Source: Aquisalimonas sp. 2447
GTDB lineage: Bacteria > Pseudomonadota > Gammaproteobacteria > Nitrococcales > Aquisalimonadaceae
Assembly (NCBI RefSeq): GCF_012044895.1
Contig: NZ_CP050695.1
Span: 62,001 to 126,000 of the forward strand
Length of the DNA: 64,000 nucleotides
Direction of reading: 5' to 3'
The position numbers and the translations under genes were made by a program. Positions 30,803 through 42,133 of this stretch are shown one piece after another (the stretch's first letter is position 1; each line of letters opens with the position of its first letter). The notes beneath the pieces were generated by a model. That model saw only the letters and a program-made list of their open reading frames with translations. It made no database searches and had not been told where the DNA came from.

Positions 30803-31240
30803 ATGTTTGATATCAGCTTCGTGGAACTGCTCCTGATCCTGGTCGTCGCCCTGGTGGTGATCGGCCCGGAACGGCTGCCCCGGGTGGCCCGGACCATGGG
30901 CTTCTGGGTTGGCCGGGCCCGCTCCGTATTCAACTCGGTGCGCCGCGACATCGAGCGGGAGGCGCGGCTCGATGAGCTCAAGAAGGCGGAACGGGACTTC
31001 CGCAAGGATCTGGACCTCGGTCTTGACGAGGACGTGACCAGGGATGTGGATGGCAAGTCCGGCGCCAGCCGGTCGGCGTCATCGCGGCGTGAGAACAAGG
31101 CCGGTGATGACGCTGCCGATACCACCAGTGCGGGCAATGCGCCCCGCTCCATCGCCGATGACGACGCGCCGGCGGTTGAGCAGGCTGGCGACGTGAAGAA
31201 GAGCGGCGAACGCAGGCAGGGTGACGATGGCAATACCTGA
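30803..31240 (+). CDS. tatB: Sec-independent translocase protein TatB
   Basis: 145 residues. The start MFDISFVELLLILVVALVVI with GPERLPRVARTMG is the TatB signature; a long amphipathic and charged helix follows (RDIEREARLDELKKAERDFR), then a disordered tail. With TatC it forms the signal-peptide receptor. It is separated from tatA by 116 bp with no recognised gene and overlaps tatC. Confidence 0.96.
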   Translation: MFDISFVELLLILVVALVVIGPERLPRVARTMGFWVGRARSVFNSVRRDIEREARLDELKKAERDFRKDLDLGLDEDVTRDVDGKSGASRSASSRRENKAGDDAADTTSAGNAPRSIADDDAPAVEQAGDVKKSGERRQGDDGNT

Positions 31241-31985
31241 GTTTGACGAGGACCGCCCGTTCCTCAGTCACCTGCTGGAATTGCGCACGCGCCTGATGCG
31301 GGCACTGGCGGCGGTTCTTGTCGCCTTTCTGTGCATCTATCCGTTCTACAATCACCTGTTCACGTTCGTGGCAACGCCCTTGCGGCGCGTGCTGCCGGAC
31401 GGCGAGCTCCTGGCCATTCAGGTGGCCTCGCCCTTCCTGATTCCCATGAAGCTCTCGCTGGTGGCGGCGCTGTTCGCGGCCATGCCATTCATTCTCTACC
31501 AGCTGTGGGCGTTCGTGGCGCCGGGGCTGTACCGGCATGAGCGCACGCTGGTGTGGCCGTTGATGATCTCCAGCACCCTGCTGTTCTACTTCGGCGCCCT
31601 GTTCGCGTACTTCGTGGTGCTGCCGCTGGTGTTCCCGTTCTTCGCCGGTGTGGCGCCTCTGGGCGTGAGCTACCAGCCGGATATCAGCGAGTACCTGAGC
31701 TTTGTGCTGACCATGCTGGTGGTTTTCGGTCTCGCCTTCGAGGTGCCCATTGCCACCATGCTGATGATCCGAACCGGCGCAACCACCCGGGATGCACTGG
31801 CCGCCAAGCGACCGTATGTCATCGTCGCCGCGTTTGCCGGCGGCATGCTGCTGACGCCGCCGGATATCATCTCCCAGGTCATGCTGGCCATTCCCGTGTG
31901 GTTGCTGTTCGAGCTGGGCTTGTGGCTGTCGAAGTGGTACGGCGTGAAGGCGCCGGACGAAGAAACGGATTCCTCCGGGTCCTGA
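31227..31985 (+). CDS. tatC: Sec-independent translocase protein TatC
   Basis: 252-residue protein with six membrane helices that recognises twin-arginine signals. Conserved elements are FLSHLLELRTRLMRALAAV at the N-terminus, PFLIPMKLSLVAALFAAMPF, YQLWAFVAPGLYRHERT and the loop before TM4-5 (ISEYLSFVLTMLVVFGLAFE). ATG 31227 is preferred over GTG 31221 because CAGGG is correctly placed. Overlaps tatB by 14 bp. Confidence 0.97.
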   Translation: MAIPEFDEDRPFLSHLLELRTRLMRALAAVLVAFLCIYPFYNHLFTFVATPLRRVLPDGELLAIQVASPFLIPMKLSLVAALFAAMPFILYQLWAFVAPGLYRHERTLVWPLMISSTLLFYFGALFAYFVVLPLVFPFFAGVAPLGVSYQPDISEYLSFVLTMLVVFGLAFEVPIATMLMIRTGATTRDALAAKRPYVIVAAFAGGMLLTPPDIISQVMLAIPVWLLFELGLWLSKWYGVKAPDEETDSSGS

Positions 31986-32010
31986 GGCGGCGCCTGAAGC
32001 CGGCGAGAGG

Positions 32011-33792
32011 TCAGCGTGCCCCGTCTGCGGCCGGCAGTACCCGGTAGCGGTAGTGGCCGTACACCCGGGTGCTTTCCAGTATTTCCGTGAGCTGAACCTG
32101 GATGACCAGCTCACCGAGATTCAGGGCCAGGCGGGTACCAACGTCGTAGACGTTGGCTGGTGCAATCAGCGTCGCTGAGGCCATTAGCGGGTTGACCCGG
32201 GGCACGATCAGCGTGCGCATGTATGCGGAGCCGGCGCCGGGACCGCTGATGGCCTTGCTGGCGGCAGCGTGGCCGCTGTCCGCCAGGAACTCCAGGCCCA
32301 TCTCCAGTCCCTGTTCGCTGCGGGTGCGCAACCAGCGCACTGTGGCCAGTCGCCAGTTGTCCGCGCGGTTGTCGGAATCCGGTTCGCCATGGGCGACCAG
32401 ATCGCCCACCCGGGTGCCGAGCGGGCAACGCCGTGGATGAAAAACGGCCATGCCGCCCGCGCTCTGATTCTTGCGACTGAAGGTTGCGCTGACCACCGTG
32501 GGGCCGGTTTCGGCTGTGTGATCCTCGCCACGCGCATCAATCCGGTTGGCCTTGGTCCAGATATCGTCGGCCTCGGCGTCGAAAGCGTTGAATTGCGCTG
32601 TCCTCCGCCCGTTGGAGCCGTGCGGTCGCAGGTCCTCGTCTCCGGCCAGTTCCAGGCCGGTGCCGCCCCTGGATGCGTCGGCGATTTTGCGGCGCCAGCG
32701 CCGTTCATCGTCCTCGGGTTGAAAGGGCTGCTGACCGTTCAGCATGAAGTGGCAACGGGCCAGGCCGTCGACCAGGCGAATCCGGGCCATGGTGGGCCGG
32801 CGCTCCGAGGTGCGCTCCTGGCGTCCGCCGAGGGCATCCTGGAAGCGCTGGTACATGCTGCGTTGCAGTCGTTGTGACAGCGTGCTGGTGTGCCGGCCAT
32901 GCCGGATGTTTTCGTCGAGCTGGGCGATTTGCTGATCCAGCGTGGACACCAGTTGTCCCAGTTCCAGGACCCGTGCGTCTTTCACCGGGACGCTGGTGCC
33001 GTGTTGTTGGGCAACGTACCGGGGCGGGAAGTCCGAGGCCAGATCCAGAACGAAGGAGCCACCCAGTGGGGCCTCCGGGGACGGACGGCTGAGGCGCGCG
33101 AAATGCACCCAGCGGCCGATGCGCCGGTAAAGCTCCTCGGCCTCATCCTGCATCAGGTGGTAGGGATTGGCGAGGGACAGGATCACGCTCCGCAAGTAGG
33201 CCTGCTTCACTGAAAGCGCGGTTTCGTCGCTGTCACGCGTGCCTTCGATGGGGAGCGCCTGCAGCTTCAGCGCTTCCGCATTCGCGTACAACGTGTGCAG
33301 GGTCTGCCAGAAGCCCCGGGGCTCCGGCATGTAGATGCGGTAGGCCTCGAGCAGGGCGCGCCCCTGGGTAAGCAGCGCACGCTGGATGGCAAGCTGCGCC
33401 TCGGTGCGGCGCAGCCGGCGAGCCTTCATCTGTTCGTTGACGGCGTGGCGAAAGCCGACGGTGAGTTCCTGATACAGGCTGCTCACAGTCTCTGCCTGCG
33501 CTGCGGCGTCCTCCGGCAAGGGCAGGCTGGCGGCGCGATAGCGCTTCACAAGGGTTTCAGCGATATCATTGACTACCGGGCGGAGCGCTTCCGCCAGCTG
33601 AAAACGCGACAGCCTGCGCAGCGGCGATCGGTTCATTCCGCGGATGCCGTCCAGCAGGATCTCGGCACAGGCATCCGGATTGCCCCGGGGGAGTTCCCGC
33701 AGCCACTGGACGAGCTGCTCCTGCGTCAGGCGGGAGAACGCCCCGTTCTCGGATTCAATCGCCGGTACGTTCAGTAGTGTGGGGCTGTGCAT
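32011..33792 (-). CDS. Large cytoplasmic protein with C-terminal PilZ-like domain
   Basis: 593 residues, no signal peptide or membrane helix. The first 430 or so residues are mainly alpha-helical and contain a probable coiled coil near LELGQLVSTLDQQIAQLDEN. The C-terminal part resembles PilZ: SRKNQSAGGMAVFHP (Asn442 onward) fits the D/NxSxxG part of the cyclic-di-GMP site, and LATVRWLRTRSEQGLEMGLEFL fits the typical PilZ strand. The upstream RxxxR arginines are not clearly present. This makes it a candidate cyclic-di-GMP effector of the long gammaproteobacterial PilZ-type family, but nucleotide binding is uncertain. ATG 33792 (MHSPTLLNVPAIESENG) is chosen because the frame upstream looks non-coding; no strong ribosome site is seen. 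Confidence 0.75.
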   Translation of the reverse strand: MHSPTLLNVPAIESENGAFSRLTQEQLVQWLRELPRGNPDACAEILLDGIRGMNRSPLRRLSRFQLAEALRPVVNDIAETLVKRYRAASLPLPEDAAAQAETVSSLYQELTVGFRHAVNEQMKARRLRRTEAQLAIQRALLTQGRALLEAYRIYMPEPRGFWQTLHTLYANAEALKLQALPIEGTRDSDETALSVKQAYLRSVILSLANPYHLMQDEAEELYRRIGRWVHFARLSRPSPEAPLGGSFVLDLASDFPPRYVAQQHGTSVPVKDARVLELGQLVSTLDQQIAQLDENIRHGRHTSTLSQRLQRSMYQRFQDALGGRQERTSERRPTMARIRLVDGLARCHFMLNGQQPFQPEDDERRWRRKIADASRGGTGLELAGDEDLRPHGSNGRRTAQFNAFDAEADDIWTKANRIDARGEDHTAETGPTVVSATFSRKNQSAGGMAVFHPRRCPLGTRVGDLVAHGEPDSDNRADNWRLATVRWLRTRSEQGLEMGLEFLADSGHAAASKAISGPGAGSAYMRTLIVPRVNPLMASATLIAPANVYDVGTRLALNLGELVIQVQLTEILESTRVYGHYRYRVLPAADGAR

Positions 33793-34222
33793 CGCGGGGA
33801 CCGTCGCATTTTTCCAGACACACGTTACCACACGTCTCCATGATGGACCCGTTGCGTCGGCATGGGAACGCGCTCGGTGCGGCCGGAAAAGGCGCCCGAC
33901 AGTTGCTTTGCTACACCTACCCACGTTATTTTGACCCTTCGGGACGGTTGCATGCGAAAACTTACCTTTATGTAAGTTTCTGGTGTCCGAGCGAGTCCCA
34001 TGCGGTCGGGCACTTCAACAACCGTTGTACCCTTGCTTCCGGAACAACTGGCGATATGGGACGTTTCCCGGACAATTGCGCTGATCCGCTGCCGCGGTGC
34101 CTCGCCGCACCGACGCATTGCGGTATCCGTCTATTCCTGCATCAACGTCCCGCCGCTGCCTTGCCCCCTGTTTGCCGATCCAGCCGCCTACCCAGCCGCC
34201 ATCATGGCGAAGGTGATACGAC
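33793..34222. other. Divergent control region between PilZ-like gene and sucA
   Basis: 430 bp without a gene, more AT-rich than the flanks. It must hold the promoters of both divergent transcripts. The clearest element is the palindrome at 33958-33979, listed separately. No confident -35/-10 pair was found. Immediately before sucA, GAAGGTGATACGAC supplies the ribosome site. Confidence 0.6.
33958..33979. promoter_or_regulatory. Palindromic operator candidate upstream of sucA
   Basis: Perfect inverted repeat AAACTTAC (33958-33965) and GTAAGTTT (33972-33979) around a 6-bp centre. It is AT-rich in a GC-rich genome, lies about 245 bp upstream of sucA and 165 bp upstream of the PilZ-like gene, and has no following T-run, so an operator is more likely than a terminator. 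The regulator is unknown. Confidence 0.5.
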
Positions 34223-37054
34223 ATGAAGCGCTCGTTTCAACAGCAGCTCAGTACTTCCTACCTGGCGGGTGGCAACGCCGCCTTTATCGAGGACCTCTAC
34301 GAGCAGTACCTGACGGATGCGACTCTCGTGCCCGCCGAATGGCGGGCCTACTTCCAGGGGCTCGAGGCCGCCGAGCCGCGACAGACCCGGGAAGTGCCCC
34401 ACAGTCAGGTGCGCGAGGAGTTCGCGCGCATGGCGCGCCGCAACGGCGGTGCCGCCCCTGCCGCCGGGGCGGCCGGCGGTCTGTCCCCGGATGCCGCGGA
34501 GAAACAGGCGGCGGTGCTGCGGCTGATCAACGCCTGGCGCATCCGCGGCCACCAGGCCGCCAATCTTGACCCGCTCGATCTGCGTGAGTCCCATCGGGTG
34601 CCGGACCTGGACCCGGCCTTTCATAACCTCACGGACTCGGACATGGACAGCGAATTCAACACCGGTTCGCTGTTCACGGCTGATCGCATGAAGCTCAGGG
34701 ACATCATCGCGTTCCTGAAGAAGACGTACGGCGGGACCATCGGTTCCGAATACATGCACATCACCGATACCCGCGAAAAACGCTGGATACAGGAGCGCCT
34801 GGAACGCGTGCAGGGCGAGCCCGACCTGCGTCAGGACCAGCGCCGTACCATCCTGGAGCGCCTCTCCGCTGCCGAGGGCATCGAGAAGTACCTGCATTCC
34901 AAGTACGTCGGCCAGAAGCGCTTCTCCCTGGAAGGCGGCGAATCGCTGATACCGCTGCTGGACGAGCTGATCCAGCGCGGAGGCAGCCAGGGCGTGAAGG
35001 AGATGGTCCTGGGCATGGCCCACCGCGGGCGGTTGAACGTGCTCATCAATCTCCTTGGCAAGTCCCCTGCCGAGCTGTTCCAGGAGTTCGAGGGGAACTT
35101 CAATCTGGAGAATGCCGGCTCCGGGGACGTGAAGTACCATCTGGGCTACTCCTCGGACCTGCAGACGGGCGGCGGCGCCCTGCATTTGGCCCTGGCCTTC
35201 AATCCCTCGCATCTGGAGATCGTCAACCCGGTGGTGGAGGGCTCGGTACGGGCGCGCATGCAGCGCCGCCACGATCGCTGGGGCGAGGAAGTGCTCCCCG
35301 TGCTGATCCACGGGGACGCGGCGTTTGCCGGCCAGGGCGTGATCATGGAGACGTTCCAGCTGTCCCAGGCCCGCGGTTTCTACACCGGCGGCACCGTTCA
35401 CGTGATCATCAACAACCAGATCGGTTTCACCACCTCCAATCCGCTGGACTCCCGCTCCACCCTGTACTGCACCGAGGTGGCGAAGATGGTGCAGGCGCCG
35501 ATTTTCCATGTGAACGGCGACGATCCGGAGGCGGTGGTGTTCGCCACCCAGCTGGCCCTGGACTTCCGCGAGCGTTTCCGCAAGGACGTGGTCATCGACA
35601 TGATCTGCTACCGGCGCCATGGTCACAACGAGGCCGACGAGCCGGCGGCGACACAGCCGATGATGTACGGCAAGATCAAGAAACACCCCACCGTGCGCAA
35701 GCTCTACGGCGAGCGCCTGGTGGAGAGTGGCGTGATTGCCGCCGAGGATCTGGACACCATCGGTCGCGACTACCGGGATGCCCTGGACAACGAGGAAGTG
35801 GTCGCGCCCCACATTCTCACCGGCGTGCGTAACGACTATGCCGTGGACTGGGACACCTACTTCCAGGGCAACTGGGACGACCCGGTGGACACGAACCTGT
35901 CGCCGCAGGTGCTCCGCGAGCTCAACGAAACGTTGCAGCAGCTGCCGGACCGCTTCGAACTCAACCCCCGTGTTGCCGGCATTATGGAAAGCCGCCGCAA
36001 GATGGGCGCGGGCGCGCTGGCCATGGACTGGGGCTTTGCCGAGACCATGGCCTACGCGGGACTGCTGCGTGAGGGCTACAAGGTCCGCCTGACCGGCCAG
36101 GACAGCGGTCGCGGCACCTTCTCGCACCGCCACGCAGTGCTCCACAACGCCAACGACGGCAGTACCTACGTGCCGCTGAAGAACATCACCACGGAGCCGG
36201 GCGACTTTGTCGTCATCGACTCCCTGCTCTCCGAGGAGGCGGTGCTCGGTTTCGAGTACGGCTACGCCACCAACGACCCCCAGACCATGGTGATCTGGGA
36301 GGCCCAGTTCGGCGATTTCGTCAACGGCGCCCAGGTGGTGATCGACCAGTTCATTACCTCCGGCGAGACCAAGTGGGGTCGACTGGCGGGGTTGACCATG
36401 TACCTGCCCCATGGCTACGAAGGCCAGGGGCCGGAACATTCATCGGCCCGCCTGGAGCGCTTCCTGCAGCTGTGTGCGGACAACAACATTCAGGTCTGCG
36501 TGCCCACGACGCCGGCGCAGTTCTTCCACATGATTCGTCGGCAGCAGCTGCGCAGCTATCGCAAGCCCCTGATCGTCTTTACGCCCAAGAGCCTGCTGCG
36601 TCACAAGCTCTCCACGTCGGCGCTGGAGAACCTCACCGAGGGGCACTGGCACAACGTCATCGACGAGATCGACAACATCAAAGTCAAGGACGTGCGCAAG
36701 GTGATCCTGTGCAGTGGCAAGGTCTACTATGATCTGCTCACCGAGCGCCGCAACCGCGAGCTCAAGGACATCGCCATCGTCCGCGTCGAGCAACTCTACC
36801 CGTTCCCGGAGAATGACCTGGCCGCGCTGTTGCGGCGCCGGTACGGTAAGGCCAAGACCGTTGTCTGGTGCCAGGAGGAGCCTAAGAACCAGGGGGCCTG
36901 GTACTCCAGTCAGCACCATTTCCGCCGCTGCATGAAAGAGACCCAGGAGCTGCACTACGCGGGCCGGCCTGCGTCCGCGTCTCCGGCCGTGGGCTACCCG
37001 AAGATCCATCACGAACAGCAGCGCAAGCTGGTGGAGGACGCGCTGACCCTCTGA
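34223..37054 (+). CDS. sucA: 2-oxoglutarate dehydrogenase E1 component
   Basis: 943-residue ThDP-dependent decarboxylase of the TCA cycle. N-terminal SYLAGGNAAFIEDLYEQYL is the E2-binding/start motif; the ThDP and substrate regions include GMAHRGRLNVLINLLGK, HLGYSSDLQTGGGALHLAL, NPSHLEIVNPVVEG and GDAAFAGQGVIMETFQLSQ. FSHRHAVLHN and YGYATNDPQTMVIWEAQFGD belong to the transketolase-type domain. Followed by sucB and lpd, giving a complete OGDH complex. Length is normal (E. coli 933). Confidence 0.98.
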   Translation: MKRSFQQQLSTSYLAGGNAAFIEDLYEQYLTDATLVPAEWRAYFQGLEAAEPRQTREVPHSQVREEFARMARRNGGAAPAAGAAGGLSPDAAEKQAAVLRLINAWRIRGHQAANLDPLDLRESHRVPDLDPAFHNLTDSDMDSEFNTGSLFTADRMKLRDIIAFLKKTYGGTIGSEYMHITDTREKRWIQERLERVQGEPDLRQDQRRTILERLSAAEGIEKYLHSKYVGQKRFSLEGGESLIPLLDELIQRGGSQGVKEMVLGMAHRGRLNVLINLLGKSPAELFQEFEGNFNLENAGSGDVKYHLGYSSDLQTGGGALHLALAFNPSHLEIVNPVVEGSVRARMQRRHDRWGEEVLPVLIHGDAAFAGQGVIMETFQLSQARGFYTGGTVHVIINNQIGFTTSNPLDSRSTLYCTEVAKMVQAPIFHVNGDDPEAVVFATQLALDFRERFRKDVVIDMICYRRHGHNEADEPAATQPMMYGKIKKHPTVRKLYGERLVESGVIAAEDLDTIGRDYRDALDNEEVVAPHILTGVRNDYAVDWDTYFQGNWDDPVDTNLSPQVLRELNETLQQLPDRFELNPRVAGIMESRRKMGAGALAMDWGFAETMAYAGLLREGYKVRLTGQDSGRGTFSHRHAVLHNANDGSTYVPLKNITTEPGDFVVIDSLLSEEAVLGFEYGYATNDPQTMVIWEAQFGDFVNGAQVVIDQFITSGETKWGRLAGLTMYLPHGYEGQGPEHSSARLERFLQLCADNNIQVCVPTTPAQFFHMIRRQQLRSYRKPLIVFTPKSLLRHKLSTSALENLTEGHWHNVIDEIDNIKVKDVRKVILCSGKVYYDLLTERRNRELKDIAIVRVEQLYPFPENDLAALLRRRYGKAKTVVWCQEEPKNQGAWYSSQHHFRRCMKETQELHYAGRPASASPAVGYPKIHHEQQRKLVEDALTL

Positions 37055-37181
37055 GGGCACGCGTCACCGCGGCCTGCTACGCTACAGCGAAGGCGGGCCG
37101 CGCTCACATCGTGGCCGGCGCTCGCCAGCCCGGCTATGCACCGTCCGGACACACCGGAATCAATAACAAGCGAGGCACTGG

Positions 37182-38510
37182 ATGAGCATCGAAATCAAGG
37201 TACCGCCGCTGCCGGAGTCCGTCTCCGAAGCTACCGTCGTCACCTGGCACAAACAGCCCGGGGATGCTGTCGCCCGGGACGAGAACCTGGTCGACATCGA
37301 AACCGACAAGGTGGTGCTGGAAGTGCCGGCGCCGGCCGACGGCGTGCTCGGCGAGATCCAGGCCGGCGAGGGCGAGACCGTGGCGGCCCATCAGGTGATC
37401 GGTAGCCTGGAAGAAAAGGGCGCCGCTGGCAGCGCTGCCCCGTCCCAGTCCGGAACTGCACCCGCCGACGAGCCGGAAGCCAAACCGGCTTCGCAGGAGC
37501 AGCCGGCCGCCGCCCGCGCCTCCGAACACGACAGTGCTGATACATCGGCCGTGGACGACGCCGAACTCAGTCCCGCAGTGCGTCGCCTGGTGATGGAAAA
37601 CAACCTGAACCCGCAAGCAATCAAGGCGACGGGCCCGGGCGGGCGGATCACCAAGGAAGACGTGCTTGCCCATCTGGAAGGCGGGGCTGAACCCGCTTCT
37701 GCGCCGGAGGCGCCGCAACCGCCGACGCCACCGGCGCGCGATCCTTCCCGGGAGGCCAAGGAGGCGGAACCGGAACCGTTGGGTGGTGCACCCGCTGCCG
37801 CCGGTGGCGAGCGCTCCGAGCGTCGTGTGCCGATGACCCGCCTGCGCCAGCGCATTGCCGAGCGACTGGTGGAGGCGCAGCAGACCGCAGCCATGCTGAC
37901 CACCTTCAACGAGGTCAACATGAAACCGGTCATGGAGTTGCGCGGTCGCTACAAAGAACAGTTCGAGAAGACCCACGGCATCAAGCTCGGCTTCATGAGC
38001 TTCTTCGTCAAGGCGGCCTGCGAGGCGCTGAAGCGTTATCCGGCGGTGAATGCGTCCATCGACGGCACCGACATCATCTACCATGGTTACCAGGACATCG
38101 GTATCGCCGTGAGCACCGATCGTGGTCTGGTGGTCCCGGTGCTGCGCAATGCCGAGCACCAGAGTTACGCCGAGATCGAGAAGAACATCGTCGATTTCGG
38201 CACACGCGCCCGGGACGGCAAGCTGACCATGGATGAGCTTACCGGGGGAACCTTTTCCATTACTAACGGCGGCATCTTCGGTTCGCTGCTGTCGACACCG
38301 ATACTCAATCCGCCGCAGAGCGCCATCCTGGGCATGCACAAGACCCAGGAGCGGCCGGTGGTGGAAAACGGCGAGATCGTGATCCGGCCTATGATGTACC
38401 TGGCGCTGTCCTACGACCACCGCATCATCGACGGCAAGGAGGCTGTGAGCTTCCTGGTGGCGCTCAAGGAATGCATCGAGGACCCGGCGCGACTGTTGCT
38501 CGAAGTCTGA
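37182..38510 (+). CDS. sucB: Dihydrolipoyllysine succinyltransferase (OGDH E2)
   Basis: 442 residues. One lipoyl domain ([17 protein letters not shown], lipoyl Lys43), a long Ala/Pro/Glu linker, a peripheral-subunit-binding domain ([17 protein letters not shown] ... [13 protein letters not shown]) and the catalytic core with [20 protein letters not shown]. The active site is HRIIDG at His413. It is the succinyltransferase rather than acetyltransferase by its single lipoyl domain and location after sucA. Confidence 0.98.
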   Translation: MSIEIKVPPLPESVSEATVVTWHKQPGDAVARDENLVDIETDKVVLEVPAPADGVLGEIQAGEGETVAAHQVIGSLEEKGAAGSAAPSQSGTAPADEPEAKPASQEQPAAARASEHDSADTSAVDDAELSPAVRRLVMENNLNPQAIKATGPGGRITKEDVLAHLEGGAEPASAPEAPQPPTPPARDPSREAKEAEPEPLGGAPAAAGGERSERRVPMTRLRQRIAERLVEAQQTAAMLTTFNEVNMKPVMELRGRYKEQFEKTHGIKLGFMSFFVKAACEALKRYPAVNASIDGTDIIYHGYQDIGIAVSTDRGLVVPVLRNAEHQSYAEIEKNIVDFGTRARDGKLTMDELTGGTFSITNGGIFGSLLSTPILNPPQSAILGMHKTQERPVVENGEIVIRPMMYLALSYDHRIIDGKEAVSFLVALKECIEDPARLLLEV

Positions 38511-39968
<1,458 letters not shown>

Positions 39969-39978
39969 GCCAGGGCAT

Positions 39979-40007
39979 GCTCCGCGGGGGCGCGGCCCCC
40001 GCGGAGC
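39979..40007 (+). terminator. Strong hairpin terminating sucAB-lpd
   Basis: Perfect 13-bp stem GCTCCGCGGGGGC / GCCCCCGCGGAGC with a 3-nt loop, 10 bp after the lpd stop. It is followed by AATTTC, only a weak T-tract, so termination may be partly factor-dependent. A second 8-bp hairpin CGCGGCTT/AAGCCGCG lies at 40058-40079. Confidence 0.7.
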
Positions 40008-40157
40008 AATTTCAATCGACCACGAGAGCCACTATTAAAATAAAAAAGGCTTTTCGGCGCGGCTTTGCACCAAGCCGCGTACGAAATAGGCCGCTCATGA
40101 CCTGTTTTTCACGCTATCCTTCTGATTGTGCTGTTTTTTGGGAAGGGGTTCCCTGCT

Positions 40158-40172
40158 GAGTTAGACTAACTC
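40158..40172. promoter_or_regulatory. Palindromic operator candidate upstream of acuI-prp
   Basis: GAGTTAGACTAACTC, perfect 7-bp arms around one central base, 25 bp before the acuI start codon and at the expected promoter/leader position. It is the obvious candidate site for the regulator of the propionate cluster, which is not encoded in the window. Confidence 0.55.
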
Positions 40173-40197
40173 ACCAGATCGGTTCAGGGGGTGAAGT

Positions 40198-41196
40198 ATG
40201 AGTTCCTTCAAGGCTTTACGCATTCATGAGGCGGAACAAGGAACCACCGCCCGGATCGATGACGTCACGCTGGACGATCTCTCCGAAGGGGCGGTGGAGA
40301 TTCGCACCTCCTGGTCCGGCATCAACTTCAAGGACGCCCTGGCTGTCACCGGCAAGGGCAAGATCGCCCGCAAGTTCCCGCTGGTGGCCGGCATCGATGC
40401 CGCCGGGACGGTGGAGGCCTCCGAGGATCCCCGCTACAAGCCGGGGCAGAAGGTGGTGATCACCGGCTGGGGCATGGGTGAAAACCACGACGGCGGCTAC
40501 GCCGAGCGCACTCGGGTGCGCGGCGACTGGGTCGTACCCCTGCCGGATGAACTTGACCTGCGTCGCGCCATGATCGTCGGAACCGCCGGGTTCACTGCCG
40601 CCATGGCCCTGGTGCGCATGGAACAGAACGGTCAGCGGCCGGATCAGGGTCCGGTCGTCATCACCGGAGCCAGCGGTGGCGTCGGCAGCTTCGCTACCCG
40701 CCTGTTCAGCCGCGCCGGCTACCAGGTGACCGCCATGACCGGGAAGGCCGATGCCGCTGATTACCTGCGCGGCCTGGGTGCCAGTGACATCCTCGATCCG
40801 GCGCAGGTGGATTTCGGCAAGCGTCCGCTGGAGAAAGCGGAATGGGCCGGCGCCGTGGACGCCCTCGGCGGCGAGCCACTCACCTGGCTGACACGCACCA
40901 CGCAGCCCTTTGGCAACATCGCCGCCATCGGCCTGGCCCAGGGGATCGAGCTGAACACCTCGGTGATGCCCTTCATTCTGCGCGGGGTCAATCTGCTGGG
41001 CATCGAGTCCGTCTACTGCCCCATGACCCTGCGCCTGAAGATCTGGGAGCGGCTGGGCGAGCTGCTGCACGACGACGATTTCGACGCCATCTGCAATGGC
41101 GAGATCGGCCTCGACCAGGTGCCGAGCGCCTGCGCCGAACTAATGGACCGCAAGGTCCGTGGCCGCACCCTGGTGCGCCTGAGTGGAGAACAGTGA
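40198..41196 (+). CDS. acuI: Acrylyl-CoA reductase / YhdH-type MDR oxidoreductase
   Basis: 332-residue NADPH-dependent medium-chain reductase without catalytic zinc. Family blocks: [50 protein letters not shown], the nucleotide-binding [18 protein letters not shown], and [20 protein letters not shown]. AcuI/YhdH enzymes reduce acrylyl-CoA to propionyl-CoA. Its place as first gene before prpB (overlapping ribosome site, 1-bp gap) suggests that acrylate-derived propionyl-CoA enters the methylcitrate cycle directly. Confidence 0.92.
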   Translation: MSSFKALRIHEAEQGTTARIDDVTLDDLSEGAVEIRTSWSGINFKDALAVTGKGKIARKFPLVAGIDAAGTVEASEDPRYKPGQKVVITGWGMGENHDGGYAERTRVRGDWVVPLPDELDLRRAMIVGTAGFTAAMALVRMEQNGQRPDQGPVVITGASGGVGSFATRLFSRAGYQVTAMTGKADAADYLRGLGASDILDPAQVDFGKRPLEKAEWAGAVDALGGEPLTWLTRTTQPFGNIAAIGLAQGIELNTSVMPFILRGVNLLGIESVYCPMTLRLKIWERLGELLHDDDFDAICNGEIGLDQVPSACAELMDRKVRGRTLVRLSGEQ

Positions 41197-41197
41197 C

Positions 41198-42082
41198 ATG
41201 AGCAAGCCATCATCAGCCGGTGCCCGTTTCCGGGCGGCCCAGGAGGCCGAACGGCCTTTGCAGATCGCCGGCACCATCAATGCCTATTCCGCCCTGCTCG
41301 CCGAGCGGGCGGGCTTTCGCGCCATCTATCTGTCCGGTGGCGGTGTGGCCAATGCCTCGTACGGGTTGCCGGATCTGGGCATCACCCAGCTCTCCGACGT
41401 GCTGGAGGATGCGCGCCGGATTACCGGGATCACCGACGTGCCCCTGCTGGTGGATGTCGATACCGGCTGGGGCAGTGCGTTCAATATCGGCCGGACCATC
41501 CGCGAGATGGAGCGCGCCGGTGTCGCTGCCGTCCATCTTGAGGACCAGGTGGCGGCCAAACGCTGCGGCCACCGCCCCAACAAGGAGCTCGTCTCCCGCG
41601 ATGAGATGGTGGATCGGGTGAAGGCCGGCGTGGACGCCCGCCAGGACGAGCAGTTCGTGTTCATGGCGCGCACAGACGCCTATGCCTCCGAGGGCATGGA
41701 GGCGGCGCTGGACCGCGCGAATGCCTACGTGGAAGCCGGCGCGGACATGATCTTCGCCGAGGCCCTGCACAGCCTGGACGAGTTCAAGGCCTTTGCCGAC
41801 CGGGTGCCGGTGCCGGTGCTGGCGAACATCACCGAATTCGGCAAGACGCCGCTGTTCACCACCAGCGAGCTGCGCGATGCCGGCGCCGGCATGGTGCTGT
41901 ATCCGCTGTCGGCCTTCCGGGCCATGAGCCGGGCCGCCGAGACCGTCTACGCCAGCATCCGCGAGAACGGCACCCAGTCCGGGGTGGTGGACACCATGCA
42001 GACCCGGGACGAACTCTACGAGGTGCTGGGCTACCACGAGTACGAGCGCAAGCTCGACGCCCTGTTCCAGAAAGACAAGTAA
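41198..42082 (+). CDS. prpB: 2-methylisocitrate lyase
   Basis: 294 residues; cleaves 2-methylisocitrate to pyruvate and succinate, the last step of the methylcitrate cycle. ICL/PEPM-family signatures: [18 protein letters not shown], the metal-binding VDVDTGWG, and the active-site loop [19 protein letters not shown] and FAEAL follow. ATG at 41198 has GGAG at 9 nt; an upstream in-frame start at 41183 lies inside acuI. Confidence 0.97.
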   Translation: MSKPSSAGARFRAAQEAERPLQIAGTINAYSALLAERAGFRAIYLSGGGVANASYGLPDLGITQLSDVLEDARRITGITDVPLLVDVDTGWGSAFNIGRTIREMERAGVAAVHLEDQVAAKRCGHRPNKELVSRDEMVDRVKAGVDARQDEQFVFMARTDAYASEGMEAALDRANAYVEAGADMIFAEALHSLDEFKAFADRVPVPVLANITEFGKTPLFTTSELRDAGAGMVLYPLSAFRAMSRAAETVYASIRENGTQSGVVDTMQTRDELYEVLGYHEYERKLDALFQKDK

Positions 42083-42133
42083 ACCCGGCGCAGCAGACCG
42101 GGACCCGATAGCGAACCGAGAGAGAGGCGCACC

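Noticed and set aside
40058-40079. Hairpin CGCGGCTT/AAGCCGCG with a T-rich tract on the minus strand
   Set aside because: No minus-strand gene lies upstream to be terminated; sucAB-lpd already has a stronger hairpin at 39979-40007.
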